NCBI GenBank assembly: GCA_012841165.1 | Contig: DUVF01000006.1 | Location: 1 to 36,379 of the forward strand | Direction: 5' to 3' | From: Clostridiales bacterium | GTDB taxonomy: Bacteria; Bacillota; Clostridia; Peptostreptococcales; Anaerovoracaceae | DNA length: 36,379 nt | Part shown: piece after piece, positions 16,595 through 25,691 of the stretch | How the letters are laid out: the number at the start of each line of letters is the position of its first letter | How positions within the stretch are numbered: the stretch's first letter is position 1 | Made by a program: the position numbers and the translations under genes | Notes under the pieces: model-generated | Databases searched by the model: none | What the model saw: the letters and a program-made list of their open reading frames with translations, nothing else | Told to the model about the DNA's origin: nothing

Positions 16595-18219
16595 AGCCGC
16601 CGTTTCGTCATGTCTTCACCCATGATCTGCTGTATTTCCCATAAATCAGGAGAGTTAGACCGCCCCATCAGGGCGATTCGGATTACCGTGCTGACATCCC
16701 CGACATGTCCCTTGTACTGATCGGGGTTTTTCTTGTAATCTTTTGGTCTGGCGGCAAAGCCGTTGGCTTCAGCCAGACTGCGGATCTTATCGAACCATGT
16801 CGTTCTATCGTCGGTCTGGTCGTAGCCGGCCAAATAGGCTTCGAGGATGGCCAGGCGATCTGTCTCCTGAACAGTTTCGGGGAAGGCGTCTCTTTGGACG
16901 AACCATTCGTCATAAAAATAATCGATGTGTTCTAAAATCTGTTCGCCATATATTAAATCTTTTCGCGGTTTTTCGCTGTGCCTGTCCATTCCTAAAATGC
17001 GCGTCAGCTTTGCCGGATCAGCCGCCAGAATGTTTGCCCGCTCCGGCTGCCACTGCCCGGCCCACTCCAGCAGAAAGTCACAAAGAACGGAGTCGTTCAG
17101 CCGGGCCAGCGTTTCTTTGCTGACGTCGTTCAGCTTGTCGATATCGAACAGCATGCCGGAGGAACTCATCTTATCCGTGGTGAAGGCGAAGTCGGTCAGC
17201 GGCAGCTCGGGGTTTGCCAGCCGCCATTCCTCATAGTTGGAATTCAGTATTGTCATCAGGTATTCGCGCACTGCCGCGGGATGGTAGCCGAGCGAGCGAT
17301 AGTAGCTCAGCGCCATCTCAGGATCATTGCGTTTGGATAGTTTGCGGCGGACGCCGTCTTCCATCTTCATCAGGACGGTGGTATGGCAATAAACCGGCGG
17401 TTGCCAGCTCAGCGCCTGGAAAAGCTGGATGTGAATCGGCAGTGAAGATAACCATTCCTCACCCCGGATGCCATGGGTGGTGCGCATCAGATGGTCGTCG
17501 ACGACATGGGCGAAGTGATAGGTCGGAACGCCGTTTTGTTTGAGCAGGACGATATCCTGGATGTTCTCCGGCATACTCAGTTCGCCGCGGATGCCGTCGG
17601 TCAGCGTGAAGTTTTTCTCCGCAGAACCCGGGGAGCGGAAGCGCAGCACATAGGGCTGCCGCTTCGCCAGCCGGCTTTCTATGTCATCAATCGAGAGAGT
17701 TGTTCTGCACAGGGCCCATTCTCCGTAATAACCGGGATTGTCGCCGGCGGCCTCTTGTTTGGAGCGCTGATTGGCCAATTCCGCTTCGGAGCAGAAACAG
17801 GGATAGGCCAGCCCCCGCCGCACCAGGTCGCGGGCGAAACAGTGGTAAATATCAGTCCGGTCGCTTTGCCGGTAGGGTCCATAATCACCGCGTTCGCCGG
17901 TTTGACAGACGCCTTCGTCAAACTGTATTCCAAAGTAGTTCAGCGCTTCGATGATGGCTTCGGCGGCTCCGGCGACCTCGCGTTTAGAGTCGGTATCCTC
18001 TATGCGAAGAAAAAAAACGCCGTCGCTCTGGTGGGCCAGGCGCTCGTCGGCCAGCGCCCCATATAGATTGCCTAAGTGAATAAAGCCGGTCGGACTCGGG
18101 CCCAGGCGGGTGACCAGAGCGGTCGGCGCTAAGCGTCGCTCAGGATAGAGGGCCTCATAATCAGACGGCAGTTTTGTGATATCGGGAAACAGCAAGTCGG
18201 CCAGGTGTTCGTGATGCAT
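16567..18219 (-). CDS. gltX: Glutamate--tRNA ligase
   Basis: A 550-residue class I aminoacyl-tRNA synthetase charging tRNA-Glu. It has an N-terminal extension of about 35 residues before the catalytic fold (HEHLADLLFPDI...), as in the long clostridial type. The HIGH-type motif PSPTGFIHLGN spans about 41-51, LRIEDTDSKREV follows, and the KMSKS-type motif is RRKLSKRND near residue 290. The helical anticodon-binding domain fills the C-terminal third. Whether it is discriminating or also charges tRNA-Gln cannot be told. The start is supported by GGGAGG six bases before the ATG and by the promoter at 18288-18316. Confidence 0.96.
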   Translation of the reverse strand: MHHEHLADLLFPDITKLPSDYEALYPERRLAPTALVTRLGPSPTGFIHLGNLYGALADERLAHQSDGVFFLRIEDTDSKREVAGAAEAIIEALNYFGIQFDEGVCQTGERGDYGPYRQSDRTDIYHCFARDLVRRGLAYPCFCSEAELANQRSKQEAAGDNPGYYGEWALCRTTLSIDDIESRLAKRQPYVLRFRSPGSAEKNFTLTDGIRGELSMPENIQDIVLLKQNGVPTYHFAHVVDDHLMRTTHGIRGEEWLSSLPIHIQLFQALSWQPPVYCHTTVLMKMEDGVRRKLSKRNDPEMALSYYRSLGYHPAAVREYLMTILNSNYEEWRLANPELPLTDFAFTTDKMSSSGMLFDIDKLNDVSKETLARLNDSVLCDFLLEWAGQWQPERANILAADPAKLTRILGMDRHSEKPRKDLIYGEQILEHIDYFYDEWFVQRDAFPETVQETDRLAILEAYLAGYDQTDDRTTWFDKIRSLAEANGFAARPKDYKKNPDQYKGHVGDVSTVIRIALMGRSNSPDLWEIQQIMGEDMTKRRLYSTIQLLR

Positions 18220-18287
18220 GGGGGACCTCCCGGAAAATGCAGGATATAAGGATAAATGATATGTACGATATACGGATCGCAGACCCT

Positions 18288-18316
18288 ATTATACATGTTT
18301 TGTTCGCCAGCGACAA
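18288..18316 (-). promoter_or_regulatory. gltX promoter
   Basis: On the minus strand: -35 TTGTCG (18311-18316), 17-bp spacer, -10 TATAAT (18288-18293). The start would be near 18281, giving a leader of about 60 nt. Confidence 0.75.
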
Positions 18317-18354
18317 GAAATGCGCGATCCGCCAGCGACAAGAAACGTGCGACC
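18305..18354. repeat. 25-bp tandem duplication in the gltX-tilS intergenic region
   Basis: CGCCAGCGACAAGAAA occurs at 18305-18320 and again at 18330-18345, each followed by a similar 9-bp tail, so the period is 25 bp. Each copy contains the minus-strand -35 sequence TTGTCG; the left copy is the one correctly spaced from the gltX -10. Confidence 0.85.
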
Positions 18355-18389
18355 AGCCGGAAACATTGTATCATAGTAAAGCCCGTGCC

Positions 18390-18400
18390 TATGATATAAT
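18390..18400 (+). promoter_or_regulatory. Extended -10 promoter of tilS (predicted leaderless)
   Basis: TATGATATAAT holds a perfect -10 (18395-18400) with an extended TG. The ATG of tilS begins at 18408, only seven bases after the -10, which is where transcription should start. No ribosome binding site exists between them. Confidence 0.7.
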
Positions 18401-18407
18401 AATATTT

Positions 18408-19925
18408 ATGGACAACTTATTTGAACAGTTCTGTAAAACTATCGCCGTTCGTGATCTGCTGAACGACGGAGATCAGGTTGTGGTAGGCGTATCGGGTGGC
18501 GCGGATTCGATCTGCCTGTTGGATTTGTTGGTTCGCTGGTCGGCCGACCGATCAGTGCGGATTTATGTTGCCCACATCAACCACCAGCTGCGCGGGGAGG
18601 CGGCAGACGAGGATGCCGCGGCGGTCATCAGCCTGGCGGAGAGCTATGGCCTGCCTGTTCGGGTTTTGAATTATGATGTGGCCGGCCAGGCAGCGGAGCA
18701 GGGGCGGACTATTGAAGAAATGGCTCGCCTGGTTCGCTATAAGGCTTTTTTTGAATGGAAAAGCTCGTTGGAAGATGAAACAATACGGGGAGATAGAACA
18801 ACAAAAAAAGACGGAACAACACAGAAAGATAGAACAAGCGGGCGGGTGCGAGTGGCTGTAGCGCACAACCAGAATGACCAGGCGGAAACGGTTCTGCTCA
18901 GATTGATTCGGGGGACAGGTCCGGCGGGGCTGGCCGGAATGGAATATCTGCGCGAAGATGGCCTGATCCGGCCCCTGTTAGACATTCCCCGGAAACAGAT
19001 CGAAGCCTATGTTTCTGCGCGGGGGCTGCCGGTATGTCAGGACGCCACCAATCTGCAAGCGACATATGCCAGAAACCGTCTCCGTTTGGAGTTGATTCCG
19101 CTATTAGAACAAGACTACAATCCGGCTATTGTAGAGGCGCTGTGCCGGCTGGCGGAAAATGCAGCCGAAGACCGTGAGTTTTTTGCTGGACAGGTCGGGC
19201 AGGCGGAAAGGGAGCTGGAGCGTGATCTCGGCGTTGCTTCGGAAATTTTGCGAGTCGATGACCGGAGCGCATACAAGACATTACCGGCAGCCGTGGCCAA
19301 GCGTCTTTTGATTCGCCGCTTTCAAACTTTAGGTCTGGATCAGGATCTCACGGCAGCGCACCTTAACGCCGCCGATCAGATGATTCGCAGTCATAAATCG
19401 CCCGGTATGATTGAGTTGCCGCGCGGCTATAGTTTATCTGTCGAAAGCGGGCGGATTCGCTACCGGACGCCGTCTGAGCGAGCAAAGCCCGCCGTCAGGC
19501 AGCGACGAAGCAGGACTTTCACAGATTATGGTTCATATACGGATTTTGAAACCGGCGAAACAGTTATTATCAAGCCGATAGATAGAGACCAATATCTGCG
19601 GCAGATGCGGCAGAACGAAACCGGCGGCGAAAAAGTCAACCGCGCCTGCTTTGACGCAGATCGCCTGGTAATTGACGCGGGTCTGGTCCTGAGGGGACGA
19701 CAAGCCGGCGATTACATAATGCCTTTAGGCATGGCAGGAACAAAAAAAATTCAGGATCTGTTCACCGATGTTAAAATCCCTCTTTCCGCAAGGGACGGGT
19801 GGCCACTGCTGTGTCGCGGCTCGGAAGTGATCTGGGCAGTCGGGCTGCGTCAGAGTGAGAAATACAAGGTTTCGCCTGAAAGTCAGCGCATTGTCCTGGT
19901 TGAATTTTCACCATCAGTCTGTTAA
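18408..19925 (+). CDS. tilS: tRNA(Ile)-lysidine synthetase
   Basis: A 505-residue TilS, which attaches lysine to C34 of the CAU-anticodon tRNA-Ile so it reads AUA. The N-type PP-loop SGGADS is at 29-34, followed by HINHQLRGEAADEDA, NQNDQAETVLLRLIRGTG, and the C-terminal domain with LRGRQAGDYIMPLGM and QDLFTDVKIP. An unusual insertion at about 129-146 consists of three hexapeptide units (DRTTKK, DGTTQK, DRTSGR) coded by an in-frame 18-nt tandem repeat, placed between core segments of the catalytic domain. The ATG at 18408 is chosen because family similarity starts there (MDNLFEQF); no ribosome binding site precedes it. tilS lies directly upstream of ftsH, as in many Bacillota. Confidence 0.94.
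   Translation: MDNLFEQFCKTIAVRDLLNDGDQVVVGVSGGADSICLLDLLVRWSADRSVRIYVAHINHQLRGEAADEDAAAVISLAESYGLPVRVLNYDVAGQAAEQGRTIEEMARLVRYKAFFEWKSSLEDETIRGDRTTKKDGTTQKDRTSGRVRVAVAHNQNDQAETVLLRLIRGTGPAGLAGMEYLREDGLIRPLLDIPRKQIEAYVSARGLPVCQDATNLQATYARNRLRLELIPLLEQDYNPAIVEALCRLAENAAEDREFFAGQVGQAERELERDLGVASEILRVDDRSAYKTLPAAVAKRLLIRRFQTLGLDQDLTAAHLNAADQMIRSHKSPGMIELPRGYSLSVESGRIRYRTPSERAKPAVRQRRSRTFTDYGSYTDFETGETVIIKPIDRDQYLRQMRQNETGGEKVNRACFDADRLVIDAGLVLRGRQAGDYIMPLGMAGTKKIQDLFTDVKIPLSARDGWPLLCRGSEVIWAVGLRQSEKYKVSPESQRIVLVEFSPSVC
18791..18844 (+). repeat. 18-nt tandem repeat inside tilS
   Basis: Three consecutive 18-nt units begin AGATAGAACAAC (18791), AGACGGAACAAC (18809) and AGATAGAACAAG (18827). The second and third differ from the first at several positions. 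The unit length keeps the frame and encodes a charged, Thr-rich hexapeptide repeat. Confidence 0.85.
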
Positions 19926-19999
19926 AATATTAAATTGCTGTAGACTCATTTATGTACTCTATGTGCCTTGACAAACCTGAAATCTAGGAGGTAACATTT

Positions 20000-21976
20000 T
20001 TGAACAGAAGAGCAAAGAGTTTAACGATATATATCTTGATCTTTGCGATTGTCCTGATCATCGCCTGGACGTACACCGGCAGCAACGCGCCCAGAATCGA
20101 GCCGGTTGAATTTTCCAAGTTTGTGTCTCAGCTCTCGGACAAACAAATTAAAGAGATCCGCATAGTTGAGGGAACGCACCAGCTGATCGGCACGCTTAAG
20201 TCCGGCAAACAGGTATCGGCGTATTCGCCTGATTGGATGCTGCTCAATCTGCTTGAAGAAGAATATATTTATCCGCAGGCGAAGGACGGTACGCTGGTGA
20301 TTAAGAGTGTCAAACCGTCCAACTCCTCTTGGCTGTTTCAAATTTTACCGACAATGGCCATGATTTTTATTTTCGTGTTCTTCTGGTTTGTGTTCATGCA
20401 GCAGGGGCAGGGCGGCGGAAAAGGCGTCATGTCCTTTGGCAAGAGCCGGGCCCACTTACACAAAGAAGATGATTTGAAGAAGGTGACTTTTGCTGATGTG
20501 GCAGGGCTTGATGAAGAAAAAGCGGAACTTGCCGAAATCGTTGATTTTCTGAAGTATCCACGTAAATATTATAATCTGGGCGCCCGCATCCCCAAAGGCA
20601 TCCTGCTGGTCGGGCCTCCGGGAACCGGCAAGACATATATTTCAAAGGCGACAGCCGGTGAAGCCGGCGTGCCATTTTTCACGATCAGCGGCTCTGATTT
20701 TGTCGAGATGTTTGTCGGTGTCGGAGCGTCCCGGGTGCGTGATTTATTCGAGCAGGCTAAGAAGAACTCACCCTGTATTGTATTCATCGACGAGATCGAT
20801 GCAGTCGGCCGAAAGAGAGGCGCCGGCCTCGGCGGCGGCCATGACGAGAGAGAGCAGACGCTTAACCAGTTACTGGTAGAAATGGATGGTTTTGGCGACA
20901 ACAGCGGCATCATCATCCTGGCTGCTACAAATCGGCCGGATATCCTGGATCCCGCCTTGCTCCGGCCTGGTCGTTTCGACCGCCAGGTCGTGATCGGGAT
21001 TCCCGATATCCGTGGCCGGGAAGCGATCTTCCGCATCCATTCGCGCAATAAACCGCTTGACAGCAGTGTCGATCCCAAGGTGCTGGCCCGGCGGACGCCC
21101 GGTTTCACACCGGCAGATATTGAGAACATGCTCAATGAGGCTGCATTGTTGACTGCCCGCCGAAATGGCCGGAAGATCCGCATGGATGAGATCGAAGAAG
21201 CGATCACTAAGGTGATTGCCGGTCCGGAAAAGAAAAGCCGTGTCATCAGCATGCCGGAGAAGCGTCTGACGGCATATCATGAAGCCGGTCACGCTCTGGT
21301 CGCCCGTTTGATGCCGGGTAACGATCCGGTCCATCAGATCACTATCATTCCGCGCGGCCTGGCCGGCGGCTTTACTATGATTTTACCTAAAGAAGATAAA
21401 TATTACAAAACCCGTCAGGAGATGGAAGACATGATTGTCCATCTGCTGGGCGGCCGGGTCGCCGAGAAACTGGCCTTGAACGATATCAGCACCGGCGCCA
21501 GCAATGATATTGAGCGGGCGACAGAGATCGCGCGCGCCATGGTGACAAAATATGGCATGAGCGAACGGCTGGGACCCGTCAATTACAGCTCAGCGGATGA
21601 GGTTTTTCTGGGCAAGGATTTCTCCACCCGAAAGAATTATTCGGAGGAGATGGCCAAGGAAATCGATGAAGAGATTCGACGCATCATTGAAGATGCTTTC
21701 ACTAGAGCGGAGCAGCTGCTGCAGGAAAACATCGATAAACTGCATTTGGTAGCAGGTGCTTTGCTCGAGCTTGAAACACTTGACGCGGCTCAGTTTGAAA
21801 AGCTCTTTACCGGAGAGGTGACAGCCGAAGAATTGATCGCCGATACTCGGGAGCAGGAAAAGGCTACCGAAGAGATCAATGCCCGCGAAGCTGAAGAGCA
21901 CCTTCGTGAATTGGAAAGAGCTCAAGCCGTGACAGACGAAGAAGCTGAAGAAGGCGAGCCGCCGGCGGGAGATTAA
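20000..21976 (+). CDS. ftsH: ATP-dependent zinc metalloprotease FtsH
   Basis: A 658-residue membrane AAA+ protease for quality control of membrane and regulatory proteins. Order: membrane helix about 7-24, extracytoplasmic part, second helix about 113-133, AAA+ domain with Walker A GPPGTGKT (about 203-210), Walker B IVFIDEID and the second region of homology [21 protein letters not shown], then the zinc protease domain with HEAGH (about 427-431). The C-terminal tail is acidic. The start is a TTG with AGGAGG nine bases upstream; no better ATG is available. The gene is followed after 20 bp by the carboxyltransferase gene, probably co-transcribed. Confidence 0.97.
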   Translation: MNRRAKSLTIYILIFAIVLIIAWTYTGSNAPRIEPVEFSKFVSQLSDKQIKEIRIVEGTHQLIGTLKSGKQVSAYSPDWMLLNLLEEEYIYPQAKDGTLVIKSVKPSNSSWLFQILPTMAMIFIFVFFWFVFMQQGQGGGKGVMSFGKSRAHLHKEDDLKKVTFADVAGLDEEKAELAEIVDFLKYPRKYYNLGARIPKGILLVGPPGTGKTYISKATAGEAGVPFFTISGSDFVEMFVGVGASRVRDLFEQAKKNSPCIVFIDEIDAVGRKRGAGLGGGHDEREQTLNQLLVEMDGFGDNSGIIILAATNRPDILDPALLRPGRFDRQVVIGIPDIRGREAIFRIHSRNKPLDSSVDPKVLARRTPGFTPADIENMLNEAALLTARRNGRKIRMDEIEEAITKVIAGPEKKSRVISMPEKRLTAYHEAGHALVARLMPGNDPVHQITIIPRGLAGGFTMILPKEDKYYKTRQEMEDMIVHLLGGRVAEKLALNDISTGASNDIERATEIARAMVTKYGMSERLGPVNYSSADEVFLGKDFSTRKNYSEEMAKEIDEEIRRIIEDAFTRAEQLLQENIDKLHLVAGALLELETLDAAQFEKLFTGEVTAEELIADTREQEKATEEINAREAEEHLRELERAQAVTDEEAEEGEPPAGD

Positions 21977-21996
21977 AGACCGGCGCAGGGGGGATT

Positions 21997-23538
21997 ATGA
22001 GCAAGTTAGAAGAACTGAAAAAATTAAAGACAGAGATCGCTTTGGGGGGCGGAGAAAAACGCATCGCCGCGCAGCATAAGCGGGGCAAACTGACCGCCAG
22101 AGAGCGTTTGACGCTGCTGTTCGACGAGGGAAGTTTTGAAGAAATCGATACTTTTGTGTCACATCGCTGCCAGAATTTCGGCATGGATAGTGTCAGCGCG
22201 CCCGGTGACGGCGTGGTGACCGGTTACGGCAAGGTTGATGGGCGGACAGTGTTCGCCTTCGCCCAGGATTTTACTGTATTGGGCGGCTCTTTGGGTGAAT
22301 ATCACGCGGAAAAAATTGTTAAAGTCCAACAGATGGCTCTTGATGTGGGCGCGCCCATAATCGGTCTGAACGATTCCGGAGGCGCCCGTATCCAGGAAGG
22401 CGTCAATTCATTGTCGGGCTTTGGCAAGATTTTTTTCAATAACACCATATCCTCCGGCGTCATTCCGCAAATCGCTGTGATTATGGGACCATGCGCCGGC
22501 GGAGCCGTCTATTCGCCGGCTATCATGGATTTTATATTCATGGTCGACCAGACCAGCCAGATGTTTATCACAGGGCCGCAGGTCATCCAGGCGGTTACCG
22601 GAGAAGAGATCGATTCCGAATCGCTGGGCGGCGCGTCAGCGCATAATAAAATATCCGGTGTAGCGCATTTTATGGGCAAGACCGATGAAGAAACAATTGC
22701 TGCGGTTAAGGACTTGCTGTCTTATTTGCCCTCCAGCAACCGACAAAAGGCACCCAGGAAGGAAACCGGAGATCCGGCAGACCGATCGATACCGGAATTG
22801 AACGAGCTGATACCGGAAAATCCGGCGAAAGCCTACGATATGTATAAAGTGATCCGCCACTTAGCGGACGGAAGCGAAATCTGCGATGTTATGCCGCACT
22901 ATGCTAAGAACATCATCACCTGCCTGATTCGGATGGACGGTCAGACAGTGGGCGTGATAGCCAATCAGCCGCGGATTAAGGCGGGCTGCCTGGATATAAA
23001 CGCTTCCGACAAAGCGGCTCGCTTTGTTCGACGCTGCGACGCTTTCAATATTCCCCTGCTGACGCTGGTCGACGTGCCCGGATTTTTGCCAGGAGTCAAT
23101 CAGGAGCACGGCGGTATAATTCGCCACGGCGCCAAACTGCTGTACGCCTACTGCGAGGCAACGGTTCCAAAGGTGACTCTGATAATTCGGAAAGCATATG
23201 GCGGAGCATATATAGGCATGTGCAATAAAGAACTGGGCGCTGATCAGGTGTTGGCCTGGCCGACCGCCCAGATCGCGGTGATGGGAGCCGAAGGGGCGGC
23301 CAACATTGTATTTCGCAATGAAATCAAGGCGGCCGAGAATCCTGATGCCCGACGACAGGAGTTGATTGAGGAATATGAAAAAAAATTCAACAATCCCTAT
23401 CGGGCGGCAGAAATGGGTTATGTTGATGATGTGATCGAACCGGCGACCAGCCGGCAGCGCATAATAGGAGCTTTTGCCATGCTCGAAGGCAAACTTCAGA
23501 GTCGACCGGTCAGGAAACATGGAAACATTCCTCTTTGA
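21997..23538 (+). CDS. Acyl-CoA carboxyltransferase subunit (MmdA/PccB type)
   Basis: A 513-residue biotin-dependent carboxyltransferase of the crotonase-like fold. It matches the family of methylmalonyl-CoA decarboxylase alpha, propionyl-CoA carboxylase beta and glutaconyl-CoA decarboxylase alpha subunits: KLTARERLTLLFDEGSFEE at the N-terminus, the two oxyanion regions NDSGGARIQEGV with GPCAGGAVYSPA, and in the second half DVPGFLPGVNQE with KAYGGAYIGM. Such a subunit needs a biotin carrier plus either a sodium-pumping decarboxylase subunit or a biotin carboxylase; none is in the window, so substrate and direction remain open. It lies between ftsH and a dus gene, overlapping the latter by 20 nt. 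Confidence 0.9.
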   Translation: MSKLEELKKLKTEIALGGGEKRIAAQHKRGKLTARERLTLLFDEGSFEEIDTFVSHRCQNFGMDSVSAPGDGVVTGYGKVDGRTVFAFAQDFTVLGGSLGEYHAEKIVKVQQMALDVGAPIIGLNDSGGARIQEGVNSLSGFGKIFFNNTISSGVIPQIAVIMGPCAGGAVYSPAIMDFIFMVDQTSQMFITGPQVIQAVTGEEIDSESLGGASAHNKISGVAHFMGKTDEETIAAVKDLLSYLPSSNRQKAPRKETGDPADRSIPELNELIPENPAKAYDMYKVIRHLADGSEICDVMPHYAKNIITCLIRMDGQTVGVIANQPRIKAGCLDINASDKAARFVRRCDAFNIPLLTLVDVPGFLPGVNQEHGGIIRHGAKLLYAYCEATVPKVTLIIRKAYGGAYIGMCNKELGADQVLAWPTAQIAVMGAEGAANIVFRNEIKAAENPDARRQELIEEYEKKFNNPYRAAEMGYVDDVIEPATSRQRIIGAFAMLEGKLQSRPVRKHGNIPL

Positions 23539-24610
23539 TCGGCCGCGGCCAATAGGCGAACTGACTTTGGAATCACCTTTTTTGCTGGCTCCGCTGGCCG
23601 GTATATCGGACAGCCCCTTTCGACGCATCTGTCGGGAACAGGGGGCGGCAATGGTTTATTCCGAGATGGTAAGCGCCAAAGGATTGTACTACAATGGCGC
23701 CAGAACTCAGGATTTGCTACGCCATTCAGTTGAAGAAAAGCCGATCGCGTTTCAGCTTTTTGGCTCTGAGCCGGCGATGATCGAATATGCCGTGCGCGAG
23801 CTGGCAGATCATGAACATGAATTGATTGATATAAATATGGGCTGCCCTGTGCCCAAAGTCGTGCAGAACGGTGACGGCGCGGCGTTGATGAAGGATCCGG
23901 GTCTGGCGGCTGAACTGGTTCGCCGGGCAGTGGAGACAGAAGATGAAAACTCAAGGCGGCTCGGCCGGCCGGCTCGGCCGGTGACCGTCAAATGTCGGAG
24001 CGGCTGGGATGCCAGGCCTTACGATCTGATTGGCTTTGCCAGACGCATAGAAGAAGCCGGCGCGGCAGCATTGGCCATACATGGCAGGACACGCGAACAG
24101 TACTACAGCGGTAAAGCCGATTGGGGAGCGATCGCTCGTCTGAGGCAGGCGCTGGATATCCCGGTGATCGGCAGCGGAGATGTGTTGAGCGGCAGCGCAG
24201 CTGTCGCCATGATCGTTCAGACGGGTTGCGATTATGTTATGATAGCCCGCGGCGCACTGGGAAATCCGTGGATATTCAAAGAGGCCGGAGATATGTATGA
24301 GGCCGCTCAGAGAAACTGTCAGTTAGAAAACTTCATCCCGACTGAGCAGACGACAAGGCGAGCAAGACCGGCGGCGGAGGAAGTGCGGTCGGTGATCGAC
24401 CGGCAGCTGGCCTGGGCGATCGAAGAAGCCGGAGAAAAACGTGCCATCCCGGAGATGCGCAAGCATATCGGTTGGTATCTGAAAGGCTGGCCCGGCGCGG
24501 CTGCGGCCCGCGAAAAAATCAATCGGGCCGCCAATCTGACAGAACTGAAACAAGCGTTGGCGGCAACACCGCTTACCCGGCGCACAAAATTCCAAGATTT
24601 CTCTGATTGA
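23519..24610 (+). CDS. dusB: tRNA-dihydrouridine synthase (DusB-like)
   Basis: A 363-residue FMN-dependent reductase making dihydrouridine in tRNA D-loops. A TIM barrel carries LAPLAGISDSPFRRICREQGA, the catalytic Cys in DINMGCP (C109), VTVKCRSGWD, IHGRTREQYYSGKADW, IGSGDV and the FMN phosphate site MIARGALGNPW. The C-terminal helical tRNA-binding part follows. The ATG at 23519 lies inside the end of the preceding gene with a modest AGGA site, so translation is probably coupled. The stop codon overlaps the -35 box of the rplM promoter. Confidence 0.94.
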   Translation: METFLFDRPRPIGELTLESPFLLAPLAGISDSPFRRICREQGAAMVYSEMVSAKGLYYNGARTQDLLRHSVEEKPIAFQLFGSEPAMIEYAVRELADHEHELIDINMGCPVPKVVQNGDGAALMKDPGLAAELVRRAVETEDENSRRLGRPARPVTVKCRSGWDARPYDLIGFARRIEEAGAAALAIHGRTREQYYSGKADWGAIARLRQALDIPVIGSGDVLSGSAAVAMIVQTGCDYVMIARGALGNPWIFKEAGDMYEAAQRNCQLENFIPTEQTTRRARPAAEEVRSVIDRQLAWAIEEAGEKRAIPEMRKHIGWYLKGWPGAAAAREKINRAANLTELKQALAATPLTRRTKFQDFSD

Positions 24611-24635
24611 CTTCCGGCTGCGGCTTCGGTATAAT
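24607..24635 (+). promoter_or_regulatory. rplM-rpsI promoter
   Basis: -35 TTGACT (24607-24612), 17-bp spacer, -10 TATAAT (24630-24635): nearly consensus. The -35 contains the dusB stop codon. The start point should be near 24642, giving a leader of about 106 nt. Confidence 0.88.
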
Positions 24636-24692
24636 TTTACCTGCATTATGTGCCAAAATCCATTAGCCCCGGACAAATGTACATTTTGGAAG

Positions 24693-24722
24693 GGTTCTGT
24701 GTGGGGTGAAACGCACAGAACC
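24693..24722 (+). promoter_or_regulatory. rplM leader hairpin, likely ribosomal-protein autoregulation
   Basis: A perfect 9-bp stem GGTTCTGTG (24693-24701) with CACAGAACC (24714-24722) stands in the untranslated leader 26 nt before the rplM start. rplM leaders in Bacillota often carry a hairpin thought to bind L13 for feedback control. Position and size fit, but no covariance search was possible here. Confidence 0.6.
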
Positions 24723-24747
24723 GATATCGAGATAAAAGAGGAAAAAG

Positions 24748-25176
24748 ATGAACACATTTTCAGCCAAGCCTCATGAAGTCGAGCGCAAGTGGTATCTGAT
24801 CGATGCAGAGGGAAAAACCCTCGGCAGACTGTGTACTGAAGCGGCTTCTATCCTGAGAGGCAAGAAAAAACCCATCTTCACGCCGCATGTCGATACCGGT
24901 GATTATGTCATCATTATCAATGCTGAGAAAATCGAAGTAACCGGACGGAAGCGTGAAAAAAAGATTTATAAGCATTATACAGGCTATCCCGGCGGTCTTC
25001 GAGAGGTAACTTTCGAAAAGCTACAAGCTAAGAAGCCGGAGGAAATCATCCGTCATGCGGTCAAAGGCATGATGCCGAAAGGCAAGCTGGGCAGAGAGAT
25101 GTTTCGCAAACTCAAAGTCTACACCGGTACCGAGCACAAGCACGCCGCTCAAAAGCCGGAAGTTTGGGAATTTTAA
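24748..25176 (+). CDS. rplM: 50S ribosomal protein L13
   Basis: A 142-residue L13, an early-assembling 50S protein. The typical N-terminus ([25 protein letters not shown]), [15 protein letters not shown], and the end [18 protein letters not shown] are all present and the length is standard. An AGAGGAAAA site precedes the ATG. It forms the conserved rplM-rpsI pair with its own promoter, leader hairpin and terminator. Confidence 0.98.
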   Translation: MNTFSAKPHEVERKWYLIDAEGKTLGRLCTEAASILRGKKKPIFTPHVDTGDYVIIINAEKIEVTGRKREKKIYKHYTGYPGGLREVTFEKLQAKKPEEIIRHAVKGMMPKGKLGREMFRKLKVYTGTEHKHAAQKPEVWEF

Positions 25177-25193
25177 GGAGGGGAGCAGTCTAA

Positions 25194-25586
25194 ATGGCAA
25201 AGATTCAGCATTATGGAACCGGCAGGAGAAAATCGTCGGTTGCCCGAGTCAGATTAATCCCCGGCAAAGGCAATGTCACCATCAACAAACGTCCAATGGA
25301 CGACTACTTCGGCATGGAGATCGTCAAAAAAGAAGTCCAGAGGCCTTTTGAAATAGCAGGTGTGGAAGGCAAGTTTGATGTACTCGCAACCGTTCGCGGC
25401 GGCGGGTTTACCGGTCAGGCCGGTGCTCTCCGGCACGGAATCTCCCGGGCGCTCTGCCAGGCGGATGCGGAATTGCGTCCGGCGTTGAAGGCTGCCGGTT
25501 TCCTGTCTCGCGATCCGAGAATGAAGGAACGGAAAAAATACGGCCTGAAGAAAGCCCGGCGGGCTTCTCAGTTCTCCAAACGGTAA
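25194..25586 (+). CDS. rpsI: 30S ribosomal protein S9
   Basis: A 130-residue S9 of standard length: [20 protein letters not shown] at the N-terminus, [19 protein letters not shown] in the middle, and the conserved basic tail ending QFSKR, which reaches the P-site tRNA. It starts 17 nt after rplM with an AAGGAGG site 13 nt before the ATG and is followed by the terminator at 25642. Confidence 0.98.
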   Translation: MAKIQHYGTGRRKSSVARVRLIPGKGNVTINKRPMDDYFGMEIVKKEVQRPFEIAGVEGKFDVLATVRGGGFTGQAGALRHGISRALCQADAELRPALKAAGFLSRDPRMKERKKYGLKKARRASQFSKR

Positions 25587-25641
25587 ACTCACAGCTCGGC
25601 ATTGCAGCAAATTGCCGGTTGGAATTAAGAAAAACCGCTTT

Positions 25642-25673
25642 AAAAAGGATGTTGGAAAACATCCTTTTTTTAT
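25642..25673 (+). terminator. Intrinsic terminator of rplM-rpsI
   Basis: A 12-bp stem AAAAAGGATGTT (25642-25653) with AACATCCTTTTT (25658-25669), GGAA loop, followed by more T residues. Confidence 0.92.
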
Positions 25674-25691
25674 GCCATGACGATAGTGCTG

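Noticed and set aside
19969-19999. TTGACA upstream of ftsH as its promoter
   Set aside because: The matching -10 position falls in the ribosome binding site and would leave almost no leader, so the -35 match is probably chance and ftsH is more likely transcribed from further upstream.
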